NCBI RefSeq assembly: GCF_900142565.1
Contig: NZ_FRBH01000007.1
Location: 1 to 64,000, forward strand
DNA length: 64,000 nucleotides
Source: Chishuiella changwenlii
GTDB lineage: Bacteria; Bacteroidota; Bacteroidia; Flavobacteriales; Weeksellaceae
Direction: 5' to 3'
Positions 36,792 to 44,656 of this stretch are shown piece after piece (position 1 is the first letter of the stretch; the number at the start of each line of letters is the position of its first letter). A program made the position numbers and the translations under genes. Under the pieces are notes generated by a model that was not told where the DNA came from, searched no databases, and was given only the letters and a program-made list of their open reading frames with translations.

Positions 36792-37142
36792 TTATTGAGC
36801 ACTTTCTAAAACAGATTTATATTGCTCCATATAAGCCTCAGTTCCACCAGTTATAATAGTTACAAGACTAATAATAAATCCGATAATTCCTAAACCTATT
36901 GCAACATAAGAAAGAATTTTAGAATTTTTGGCTGCTTTATCGGCTCCAATGTAGTCACCAGCATCAAATTTAGAGTTAACTTGAGTTGCAAATACAATAG
37001 CAACAATTCCAACAATAAGTCCGATACAACAAGGTGAACAAATCCCTAAAACAGTACCAACGATAGCCAAAACTAAATTGTTTTGTGGTTTTGGACGAAT
37101 TTCTTCAAAAGAAGATTGTGTTGATTGATCAGTATAATCCAT
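36792..37142 (-). CDS. CCC-motif / CD225-dispanin-like membrane protein
   Basis: 116 aa with two hydrophobic helices: LAIVGTVLGICSPCCIGLIVGIVAIVFA (about 24-51) and SYVAIGLGIIGFIISLVTII. A cysteine cluster lies in the first, followed by a loop with KFDAGDYIGADKAAKNSK, the A-G-D-x-x-x-A-x-x-x-S-K pattern of the CD225/dispanin fold. It is co-transcribed with the DUF2752 gene downstream. The function is unknown; eukaryotic relatives shape membranes, which should not be transferred without test. Confidence 0.78.
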   Translation of the reverse strand: MDYTDQSTQSSFEEIRPKPQNNLVLAIVGTVLGICSPCCIGLIVGIVAIVFATQVNSKFDAGDYIGADKAAKNSKILSYVAIGLGIIGFIISLVTIITGGTEAYMEQYKSVLESAQ

Positions 37143-37214
37143 AATAGTAAAATTTATTTAGAAATCTAAAATAGAATATTTTAGTCAATAAATCTTTATC
37201 AAATCTTTAAATTA

Positions 37215-38579
37215 TCATTGAAATAACATTCGATATAAATCTTCTACTTTTGATATACGAACAATTCTTATTCCGTAGTCAGTATCTTTAATTTTATTAT
37301 ATTTTGAAACAAAAATTACATCAAAACCAAGTTTTTCAGCTTCAGTAATACGTTGTTCAACACGATTTACAGCTCTAATTTCTCCACTTAAACCAACTTC
37401 GCCAGCAAAACAACAATTGTCTGGGACAGCAGAATCTTCACTAGAAGATAAAATTGCAGCTATAACAGCCAAATCAATCGCAGGATCATCAACTCTTATT
37501 CCTCCAGTAATATTTAAAAAAACATCTTTCATATTTAATCGGAAACCAGCACGTTTTTCTAATACAGCCAAGAGCATATTAAGACGTTTTGCATCAAAAC
37601 CAGTTGCAGTCCTCTGAGGTGTCCCATAAACAGCCGTAGAAACCAAAGCTTGTATTTCTATTAACATAGGACGAACACCCTCTAAAGTAGCTGCAATGGC
37701 GTTTCCACTTAGTAACTCATCTTTCTTCGTAATTAAAACTTCAGACGGATTAGTTACCTCTCTTAAACCAGCACCTTGCATTTCGTAAATTCCGATTTCT
37801 GCTGTAGAACCAAAACGATTTTTATTGGCGCGAAGAATTCTATAAATATGGTTTCTATCTCCCTCAAACTGTAATACAACATCTACCATATGTTCTAAAA
37901 TTTTTGGTCCAGCAATTACGCCTTCTTTTGTAATGTGACCAATTAAAATAATAGGTGTATTAGTTTCTTTAGCATATTGTATCAACTCAAAAGTTGTTTC
38001 TCTAATCTGAGAAATACTTCCAGGAGAAGATTCTACATAAGATGTTTGTAATGTTTGTACAGAATCAACAACGATTAATTGAGGTTGAATTTCTTTTGCA
38101 TGTGCAAATATTTTTTGTGTGTTGGTTTCGGGTAAAACAAAACATTGGTCAGATTCTATTCCAATTCTTTCTGCTCTAAGTTTTACTTGAGAAACAGATT
38201 CCTCACCAGATACATATAAAATCTTTATAGTATCTAATTTTAAAGCCACTTGTAGCATTAAAGTAGATTTTCCAACACCAGGTTCTCCACCAACAAGAAT
38301 AACTGATCCTGGAACAATTCCGCCTCCTAAAACACGATCTAATTCCTGATTTTTTGTTGAAATTCTAGTTTCACCAAGAGGATTAACCTCGCGAATATTC
38401 AAAGCAAATGTTTTTTCTTTTTTATCTGCTTTGTCTTTCCACAACTTTTTTTCTTCTCCTTTGTCTACAATTTCTTCTACAATGGTATTCCATTCACCAC
38501 AACTTTTACATTGTCCCATCCATTGAGAAGTTTGTGTTCCGCAGTTTTGACAGAAATAGGTCGTTTTTGTTTTAGCCAT
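37215..38579 (-). CDS. radA: DNA repair protein RadA
   Basis: 454-aa RecA-like helicase acting on recombination branches. Four zinc cysteines (10, 13, 24, 27; CQNCGT, CKSCGEW), Walker A GGEPGVGKST (97-106), the RadA-specific KNRFGS (about 253-258) and a C-terminal Lon-protease-like domain give all the family marks in normal order and length. It starts close to a divergent secreted-protein gene and has no obvious partner downstream. Confidence 0.96.
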   Translation of the reverse strand: MAKTKTTYFCQNCGTQTSQWMGQCKSCGEWNTIVEEIVDKGEEKKLWKDKADKKEKTFALNIREVNPLGETRISTKNQELDRVLGGGIVPGSVILVGGEPGVGKSTLMLQVALKLDTIKILYVSGEESVSQVKLRAERIGIESDQCFVLPETNTQKIFAHAKEIQPQLIVVDSVQTLQTSYVESSPGSISQIRETTFELIQYAKETNTPIILIGHITKEGVIAGPKILEHMVDVVLQFEGDRNHIYRILRANKNRFGSTAEIGIYEMQGAGLREVTNPSEVLITKKDELLSGNAIAATLEGVRPMLIEIQALVSTAVYGTPQRTATGFDAKRLNMLLAVLEKRAGFRLNMKDVFLNITGGIRVDDPAIDLAVIAAILSSSEDSAVPDNCCFAGEVGLSGEIRAVNRVEQRITEAEKLGFDVIFVSKYNKIKDTDYGIRIVRISKVEDLYRMLFQ

Positions 38580-38777
38580 TGTATCTATTTTGAAAACAAA
38601 AATAATGTTTTAGAACGACAAACAATGGTGTTTAAAATTTGAAGTTAGTAGACAACTAATAAAAGAGTTAAAAAAATAAATCTAATTTTTAACAAATTCT
38701 GAGCTTTAGATAAAGTTGCGTTAAATATTAAAAATCAATAAAAATGTAAATTACTTTTAAATCAAAATTAAACGTGA

Positions 38778-39563
38778 ATGAAAAAATATTTACTCTTTTT
38801 TACTTTTATACTTTCTTTCGTACAGGCTCAGAATAAATTAATTTCCGGAAAAATAATGATTGATGGAGATGAGGAATTAATAAATCTTGAAAAAATTAAT
38901 ATTCTCAATTCTAATTCTGATGTAAAAACAACGGCAAATTCTGATGGAATATTCTCTATAAAAGTTAATTTAAATGATGAATTAAGCTTTATTGGTGGAG
39001 GGATTGAGCAACGAACATTAAAAATAACTGAAGCTATTTTTAATAAAGGTTTTATAAACATACATCTTACAGTTGAAGTGATTGAGTTGAATGAGGCTAA
39101 AGTATTCACACTTAATAAAGATATGTTGAAGAATATTGGTAAAGAAAAATCATTTCAAGAGAAGATGAATGATGAAATGGGAATTGTTACGCATAACTTT
39201 AAAGCAAAATTAAACCTTAAAGAAACTGAAACAAGTGTAAGAAGAACAATTGGTCAAGTTGGAGGACTAAGTGCAATAGGCTTGTTCAAAACCATTACTG
39301 GCGCTCATAAAAAGATAAAACCACTTCCTAAAATTCAGAAATCTAAACAAGATCAAATAGATGATTTAAAAAGATTTTATACCGAAAACTATTTTGTGGA
39401 AGATTTAAAAATTCCGAAAGGAAAAGTTACTGAATTCATTGATTACTGCTTCACTAAATACAACTTTGGTAAACTCTTGAATGAGAATAATTATGATGAA
39501 ATTCTTAATACAATAGAAGAGCAAGCTCCAAAATATCTAACCAAATTAAAATCAGAAGAATAA
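38778..39563 (+). CDS. Secreted protein with carboxypeptidase-like regulatory domain (paralogue 1)
   Basis: 261 aa. A signal peptide (about 1-17, ending FVQAQ) leads into a CarboxypepD-reg-like domain (residues ~20-110), with NKLISGKIMIDG, TTANSDGIFSIKVNLNDELSF and a C-terminal VIELNEAKV. The rest is unrecognised, with a helical tail from DDLKRFY. It is clearly related to the next gene over its full length, so the two are tandem duplicates. It probably sits in the periplasm or outer membrane as an accessory to a TonB or T9SS-linked process; this is inference. Confidence 0.78.
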   Translation: MKKYLLFFTFILSFVQAQNKLISGKIMIDGDEELINLEKINILNSNSDVKTTANSDGIFSIKVNLNDELSFIGGGIEQRTLKITEAIFNKGFINIHLTVEVIELNEAKVFTLNKDMLKNIGKEKSFQEKMNDEMGIVTHNFKAKLNLKETETSVRRTIGQVGGLSAIGLFKTITGAHKKIKPLPKIQKSKQDQIDDLKRFYTENYFVEDLKIPKGKVTEFIDYCFTKYNFGKLLNENNYDEILNTIEEQAPKYLTKLKSEE

Positions 39564-39730
39564 ATTTCTATTTATGATTAATGGATATAAATTCGATGAG
39601 CTTTAAAAAAAATCATGCAACAATACTAATTTAGAACAATTTTTGAAAGAATGTATTTAACGAAATAATTGTAACTTTAGATAACAAGTATTGACTTATT
39701 AAAAAAAAATAGAAACTAACAAATACTAAA

Positions 39731-40507
39731 ATGATGAGTAAAATATTATACACAATAGCTTTCAGTTTAATAAGCTTGTTTTCCATTGCACAAACTAATC
39801 TTATAACAGGAAAAGTTGTAATTGACGATGCTGTTGCTGGACAAGATGCACTGGAAGGAATTATTGTAGAAAATCAGAAAACACACGCCAAAGCAACTAC
39901 AAATGCAGAAGGAATGTTCTCAATAAAAGCTTCTGTTGGTGATGAACTTTCTTTTAGTAATGATTTTTATGAAGAAAGATCAGTAAAAGTTTCACAAGAA
40001 ATGCTGAAGAAAGGATTTATAATTGTCCATCTTAATATAGAGGTTGTAGAGCTTGCAGAAACAACCGTAAATACTTTAGATAAGAATTGGAAAAACAATG
40101 TAAAGGATAGTAAAACAAAAGAGACAGCACTTTATGAAGGACTAGGTTTAGACCCTAATATGCAATATAAAAAGGTAAATCCTAATGCAAGTTCTGTTCT
40201 TAATGGAAATGGTCCTTTAGATCCTACACAATGGATATCGATGATTTCTGGACAAAAGAAAAAAGCTAAAAAACAAGACCAATATTTTAAACGTGTAGAG
40301 AAAATAAAAGCTGTTGAAGATTATTTTACTACAGAATATTTTGTTGAAAGTTTAAACATTCCCGAAAATAAAGTAAATGATTTTGTAACATATTGTTACA
40401 GCAATTTTGAGATTGAGAAATTAGTTAAGCAAAATAAATACGAAAGAATAGAGGAGGTTTTTAAAGAGCAAGCTTCAACTTATTTAAACATGATAGAGAA
40501 GAAGTAA
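39731..40507 (+). CDS. Secreted protein with carboxypeptidase-like regulatory domain (paralogue 2)
   Basis: 258 aa. The signal peptide ends SIAQT. The same architecture as the preceding gene is visible: TNLITGKVVIDD, TTNAEGMFSIKASVGDELSF, VVELAETTV, and the tail YFTTEYFVESLNIPENKV. The two differ in the middle, which here has NPNASSVLNGNGPLDPTQW. ATG-ATG at 39731-39736 leaves two adjacent starts possible. A 167-base spacer separates the pair, so paralogue 2 may have its own promoter. Confidence 0.78.
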   Translation: MMSKILYTIAFSLISLFSIAQTNLITGKVVIDDAVAGQDALEGIIVENQKTHAKATTNAEGMFSIKASVGDELSFSNDFYEERSVKVSQEMLKKGFIIVHLNIEVVELAETTVNTLDKNWKNNVKDSKTKETALYEGLGLDPNMQYKKVNPNASSVLNGNGPLDPTQWISMISGQKKKAKKQDQYFKRVEKIKAVEDYFTTEYFVESLNIPENKVNDFVTYCYSNFEIEKLVKQNKYERIEEVFKEQASTYLNMIEKK

Positions 40508-40548
40508 AACCAAAATTTAAATTTGCTTAACGCTTAACATACAATAAA

Positions 40549-41097
40549 ATGAATTATACACCAATTTTAGAAACTGACCGATTAATTATTCGTCCCATGA
40601 CTTTAGATGATGTTGAAGGACATTTTAGTATGGATTCTCAACCAGAGGTGCATACTTATCTTAGAGCCGAGCCATTACAAAAGATAGAAGAATCAAAAAA
40701 AATGATTGAGTCTATACAAATCCAATATAAAAATTTTGGAGTAGGAAGAGTTGCTGTTATCGAAAAGGAGTCAGGAGAATTTATTGGTTGGACAGGGTTT
40801 AAATTTATTGAAGAAAAGGAAGCAATAAATAATCAGTTTGGATTTTTAGATTTTGGTTATCGATATAAAAAAGAGGCTTGGGGAAAAGGATATGCAACCG
40901 AAGCAGCAAAAGCTTGTATGGATTATTATTGGAAAGAAATGACACATTTTAAATTAAATGCCTTAACACATATCGAAAATAAAGCATCAAGAAATGTTCT
41001 TGAAAAAATTGGTTTCGAAGTAACCGAAACATTCATTTTTGACTTATGGGAAATTGATTGTTTTTGGTATGAATTAAAATCGGGAATAAAGTTTTAA
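40549..41097 (+). CDS. GNAT-family N-acetyltransferase (RimJ/RimL type)
   Basis: 182 aa. It opens with LETDRLIIRPMTLDDVEGHF, a RimL-like start. The acetyl-CoA loop EAWGKGYATEAAKA lies near residues 105-118, followed by HIENKASRNVLEKIGFEV. The acceptor amine is unknown. The stop codon falls inside a 36-base perfect palindrome shared with the convergent Balon-like gene's 3' region. Confidence 0.88.
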   Translation: MNYTPILETDRLIIRPMTLDDVEGHFSMDSQPEVHTYLRAEPLQKIEESKKMIESIQIQYKNFGVGRVAVIEKESGEFIGWTGFKFIEEKEAINNQFGFLDFGYRYKKEAWGKGYATEAAKACMDYYWKEMTHFKLNALTHIENKASRNVLEKIGFEVTETFIFDLWEIDCFWYELKSGIKF

Positions 41098-41113
41098 AAC
41101 TTTATTCCCGATT
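41078..41113. repeat. 36-base perfect palindrome at the end of the GNAT gene
   Basis: The sequence starts AATCGGGAATAAAGTTTT and its second half is the exact reverse complement. It covers the GNAT stop codon and lies between convergent genes. It probably acts as a terminator hairpin in both directions, although the following T run is weak. Confidence 0.75.
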
Positions 41114-41137
41114 CTATTTAAAATTCACAACAGGTAT

Positions 41138-42214
41138 TTAATACCTCGTTTTTAAAACAATTTTCCCGATGTCTTTAATTTCATCTTGACTCGTAAAAAA
41201 TACTTTTCCTTTTTTAGTTATTACTTCCCAAGCAATCGTACTTGTTATATCGTCAATTGCGCCATTTTCTGTAGGATCTTCTACAATATCAAAAGTTCTG
41301 TCATCTAACATCTGAACAGCTTGATGAAAATCTTGATGGACAATTAGTAATTCTCCTTTTCCATCAATCGCTGCTTGATAAATTTCTTGTAAATCTGTAA
41401 TTACCTGACCTTTTCCTACAGCTTCATGCATTTCTGCTATATAACTTTCTCTCTCTTTGTGTTGTTTATCTTTTATACAATCCCAAGCTAATTTCATGAA
41501 CTCATTTTTTTGAGTAGGCGAATTAAAATCAGTAGAAACACTGCCAATATATAGAGAAGGAACATCTGCCACAGTTAATAATAAACTGTAGTTTTCGTCT
41601 GTAGAAACAACTAAACAAGGCAAAGCGTGTTCTGGATTAGCTCTTATAAGTGCTTTATCTACTTGATTATAAAATTCTTTTAATTGATTGGATTGTCTAT
41701 TTCCTTTAGAGAATAAATGAGACAAGTTGTAAGCTTCCTCAGTGTAAGGAAAGTCGTCGTTTTCTATTTCTCTTACAATAGAGTCATTTAATGCTTCGTA
41801 TAAATGAACCCCTTTTTGTGTAAGATAAAGAACAAGATATTCTTTATTTCGGTTAATTTCTTTTATTAATGGGCGAATAGCAAAAGATTCATCAATCCAA
41901 ACCCCTTCCTGATTTAATGGCCAAGTTGTTCGTATAAACTCGAAAGTATCTTTAGATAAATAGATATTTAAGCTTTCTAAGTTTTTATTAACTTCTAATT
42001 CGTCTGGTAATTGATTCAATTTTTCTAAAACATCTAGAACTTCTTTTTTATCATATTCTTTCAGAATTCTTTCTTCGGCTTCTTTTACTAGGTTTTTAAG
42101 TTGAATAACATCTTTCTGATTATCGGGCGAACTTCTATGCGTATTGAAAGCAATCGTAACCGATGGAGAGTTTCTTTTAGTTGCCAAATCTAATAATTGA
42201 TCTTTTATACTCAT
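41138..42214 (-). CDS. Bacterial aeRF1-like protein, baeRF family 3 (Balon-like ribosome hibernation factor candidate)
   Basis: 358 aa. The N-terminal SPSVTIAFNTHRSSPDNQKDVIQ, then LKNLVKEAEERI and a long central domain, match my knowledge of baeRF family 3, bacterial homologues of archaeo-eukaryotic release factor aeRF1. The C-terminus has ITKKGKVFFTSQDE and KTRY. Balon of Psychrobacter, a member of this superfamily, blocks the ribosomal A-site and promotes hibernation. It lacks a signal peptide, consistent with a cytosolic factor. It is monocistronic and convergent with the GNAT gene. Function is by family inference. Confidence 0.78.
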   Translation of the reverse strand: MSIKDQLLDLATKRNSPSVTIAFNTHRSSPDNQKDVIQLKNLVKEAEERILKEYDKKEVLDVLEKLNQLPDELEVNKNLESLNIYLSKDTFEFIRTTWPLNQEGVWIDESFAIRPLIKEINRNKEYLVLYLTQKGVHLYEALNDSIVREIENDDFPYTEEAYNLSHLFSKGNRQSNQLKEFYNQVDKALIRANPEHALPCLVVSTDENYSLLLTVADVPSLYIGSVSTDFNSPTQKNEFMKLAWDCIKDKQHKERESYIAEMHEAVGKGQVITDLQEIYQAAIDGKGELLIVHQDFHQAVQMLDDRTFDIVEDPTENGAIDDITSTIAWEVITKKGKVFFTSQDEIKDIGKIVLKTRY

Positions 42215-42327
42215 AAATAATAAAAATTTAGTTAGATAATTTTATTAAGGTAAAAATTATAAAGCATAAATAATTGAAAATAAGATAAATTAACTTTTTG
42301 TAAACAAATCTTTAAGTTTTTGAAAAA

Positions 42328-42356
42328 TTGTGATTAGAATAGAAATCTTACATTTG
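42328..42356 (+). promoter_or_regulatory. Candidate promoter of the YD-like secreted protein gene
   Basis: TTG at 42328-42330, an 18-base spacer, and TACATTTG at 42349-42356, an exact match to the TTG/TAnnTTTG Bacteroidota consensus. It lies 30 bases before the ATG. Confidence 0.65.
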
Positions 42357-42386
42357 ATAAATAGACATTAATATCAATTTAATTAA

Positions 42387-43328
42387 ATGAAATTAGCGCT
42401 CACATTAGGTTTTAGTATTCTGTTATCTCAATTAAGTTTTTCTCAAAAAATCTTAACAGATGAATATGAACAGAAAATAACATTAAACGATTTTAGGTTA
42501 AAAGGAAAAGTAAAAAAAGTCATTTCAACAGCAACAGATTCTAATGGGAATTCTGCTACTTTACCATTGTATGAAAATGAATATTATGATCAAGTTTCTT
42601 TAGAATTTAATGAAAAAGGTCTTTTAGATAAGCGAGTTAATTATTTAGATTATAGAGGAAAATTAGGTGTTTATAACTATGTTGATTACGTGTATAAAAC
42701 ATCTTATTTGTTAGATAATCAAGTTAATACAATTGTTAATAACGGAGAGGATCCTAAACGAGTTGCATCAAACAAATCATATTACTACGACAATAAAAAT
42801 CAAGTAATAAAACTTATAGATAAGGTAGAAGGTAGGTCTTCGAAATCTACTTATGAAACGAATTTTATTTATTCGAACAGATTAGATAAAATTGTTACTA
42901 AAGTCGAAAACTCTATCTCTACAGAGAATAATTTAACTTACAATAAAAATGGGTTTTTAGTTTTGAATGAATCAACATCGTTTGATGGAAAGAAAGGTCG
43001 AAAATCATATTATTTATACGATAATAAAACACCAATATATAAAGAAGAAATTGCAGGAAGTTTAAGTTCTATAACTTTTTATGATAAAGGTTCAATTTCT
43101 AAAATTCAATCCTTTGACACAGATAAAAATTTAAATTACGAGGCATTATATAATTCTAATAATGAAATTGAATCATTAAAAACTCAATCTTTTATAGTGG
43201 GAAAGTCAACTCTTACAAATTACAAGGTTACCTATGATTACGATGAAAAAGGAAATTGGATAAAAGCTAAAATAACATCAAATGGCGTATCAAAGTTTAA
43301 TGTAAATAGGTCGATTTACTATTTTTAG
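42387..43328 (+). CDS. Secreted protein with YD/RHS-like repeats
   Basis: 313 aa. The signal peptide ends SFSQK. The mature chain is rich in Tyr, Asn, Asp and Lys, with recurrent strand-turn units such as YYYDNKNQVIKL, LTYNKNGFLVLN, ITFYDKGSISKI and YDYDEKGNW, resembling the YD repeats of RHS proteins but shorter and degenerate. No toxin domain or C-terminal sorting signal follows. It has its own consensus promoter and probably lies in the periplasm or outside. Confidence 0.72.
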   Translation: MKLALTLGFSILLSQLSFSQKILTDEYEQKITLNDFRLKGKVKKVISTATDSNGNSATLPLYENEYYDQVSLEFNEKGLLDKRVNYLDYRGKLGVYNYVDYVYKTSYLLDNQVNTIVNNGEDPKRVASNKSYYYDNKNQVIKLIDKVEGRSSKSTYETNFIYSNRLDKIVTKVENSISTENNLTYNKNGFLVLNESTSFDGKKGRKSYYLYDNKTPIYKEEIAGSLSSITFYDKGSISKIQSFDTDKNLNYEALYNSNNEIESLKTQSFIVGKSTLTNYKVTYDYDEKGNWIKAKITSNGVSKFNVNRSIYYF

Positions 43329-43474
43329 AGTAGGCTTATGCAAACCTCTTTTCATCTTGATTCTGACAATTATTTAAGATATTAAATTGTTGAAAAGTAA
43401 AAAGTAAGATAATTCAGCTTTTTAAGCTTATTTTTGAGAAACAAAACACTCTTTGTCTCATATAAAATATTTAG

Positions 43475-43936
43475 ATGGACTCTTTAGATACAATTGATTT
43501 AGAATTATTGAGAATCTTACAAAAAGATTCGAAATTGACTGTTAAGAAGATTGCTGAAATGGTAAATCTTTCACCTTCTCCAGTTTTCGAACGAATAAAA
43601 AGATTAGAACAACAAGGTTACATAAAAAATTACAGAGCTGTTTTAGATGCGGAAAAATTAAACAAAGGTTTTATGGTTTTCTGCAGTATAAAATTAAAAC
43701 AACATGACAGAGTAATTGGAAATAAATTAGTAGAAGATATTCTTTTAATTGATGAGGTTGTAGAATGCTACAATATTTCGGGTGAATATGACTTTATTTT
43801 AAAAGTACAGGTCTTAGATATGAAACATTACCAAGACTTTGTTTTTAATAAACTAGGAGGCTTAGAAAGCATAGGAAGCACACATAGTTCTTTTGTAATG
43901 GCAGAAATTAAAAATACATACGGAATCAATTTCTAA
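43475..43936 (+). CDS. Lrp/AsnC-family transcriptional regulator
   Basis: 153 aa. The N-terminal winged helix has LDTIDLELLRILQKDSKLTVKKIAEMVNLSPSPVFERIKRLE, followed by the Lrp ligand-binding RAM domain (VVECYNISGEYDFILKV). The length is typical. An amino acid is the probable effector. No amino acid transport or degradation gene is adjacent, so its targets are unknown. It is convergent with trmN6, with a 12-base gap and no hairpin. Confidence 0.94.
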   Translation: MDSLDTIDLELLRILQKDSKLTVKKIAEMVNLSPSPVFERIKRLEQQGYIKNYRAVLDAEKLNKGFMVFCSIKLKQHDRVIGNKLVEDILLIDEVVECYNISGEYDFILKVQVLDMKHYQDFVFNKLGGLESIGSTHSSFVMAEIKNTYGINF

Positions 43937-43948
43937 ATGAGCCACTTA

Positions 43949-44656
43949 TTACATTTTTAGATAAAAATCCTTTGTTAATTTTATATAATTCTGTGTGTAT
44001 TGATGTCTTTCTTCTTCAATAATTAAAGTTTCTTCTGTAGTTTCTCTTTCTTGAAAAGAAAATTCTAGTAAAACTCTTTTTATAGGTGAAGTATTATTCC
44101 CTTTTATATAAAGTGTTTTATTCAATTTAAGCTTATTCTTAGATGCTATTTCTGTAAAAATAACACACTGATCGTAAGGAATTATAAAACATGTAGAACC
44201 CGTCTCGTTTAAGAGTGAAGCTGTTTTATGAATTAAATCGTCGAAATTTAATGTTTCTTGTTGGCGAGCTTGTTTTCTTTGATCAAAATCTACCAAATTA
44301 TTCACGGTAAAAAATGGTGGATTACTTACAATCAAATCATATTTCTTTGATGTGGAATAATCTTGAAATGAACTTTCATAAATTGATAATTGCGAAGAAA
44401 AAGTAGAATTTTCAAAATTAGATTTTGCTTGTAAATACGCCTCATGATCTATTTCTACAGCATCAATATCTGTATCTGTAAATCGTTGTGCTAACATTAA
44501 TGAAATTAAACCTGTGCCTGTTCCAACATCTAGAATTGTTTTTCCTTTATATAGGTTTGCCCATGCGCCAAGTAGAACACCATCTGTTCCAACTTTCATT
44601 GCTGTTTTATCTTGTAGAATTTCGAATTGTTTAAATCGAAAAGGTTTTTTACTCAT
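43949..44656 (-). CDS. trmN6: tRNA1(Val) (adenine(37)-N6)-methyltransferase TrmN6/YfiC
   Basis: 235-aa class I methyltransferase. SAM motif ILDVGTGTGLISLMLAQR (residues ~40-57) and the catalytic NPPF tetrad in VSNPPFFTVNN match the TrmN6 family, which modifies A37 of tRNA1(Val). The N-terminal FRFKQFEILQDKTAMKVGTDGVLLG is also typical. It overlaps the upstream histidine kinase by 8 bases, so the two are translationally coupled. Confidence 0.9.
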   Translation of the reverse strand: MSKKPFRFKQFEILQDKTAMKVGTDGVLLGAWANLYKGKTILDVGTGTGLISLMLAQRFTDTDIDAVEIDHEAYLQAKSNFENSTFSSQLSIYESSFQDYSTSKKYDLIVSNPPFFTVNNLVDFDQRKQARQQETLNFDDLIHKTASLLNETGSTCFIIPYDQCVIFTEIASKNKLKLNKTLYIKGNNTSPIKRVLLEFSFQERETTEETLIIEEERHQYTQNYIKLTKDFYLKM

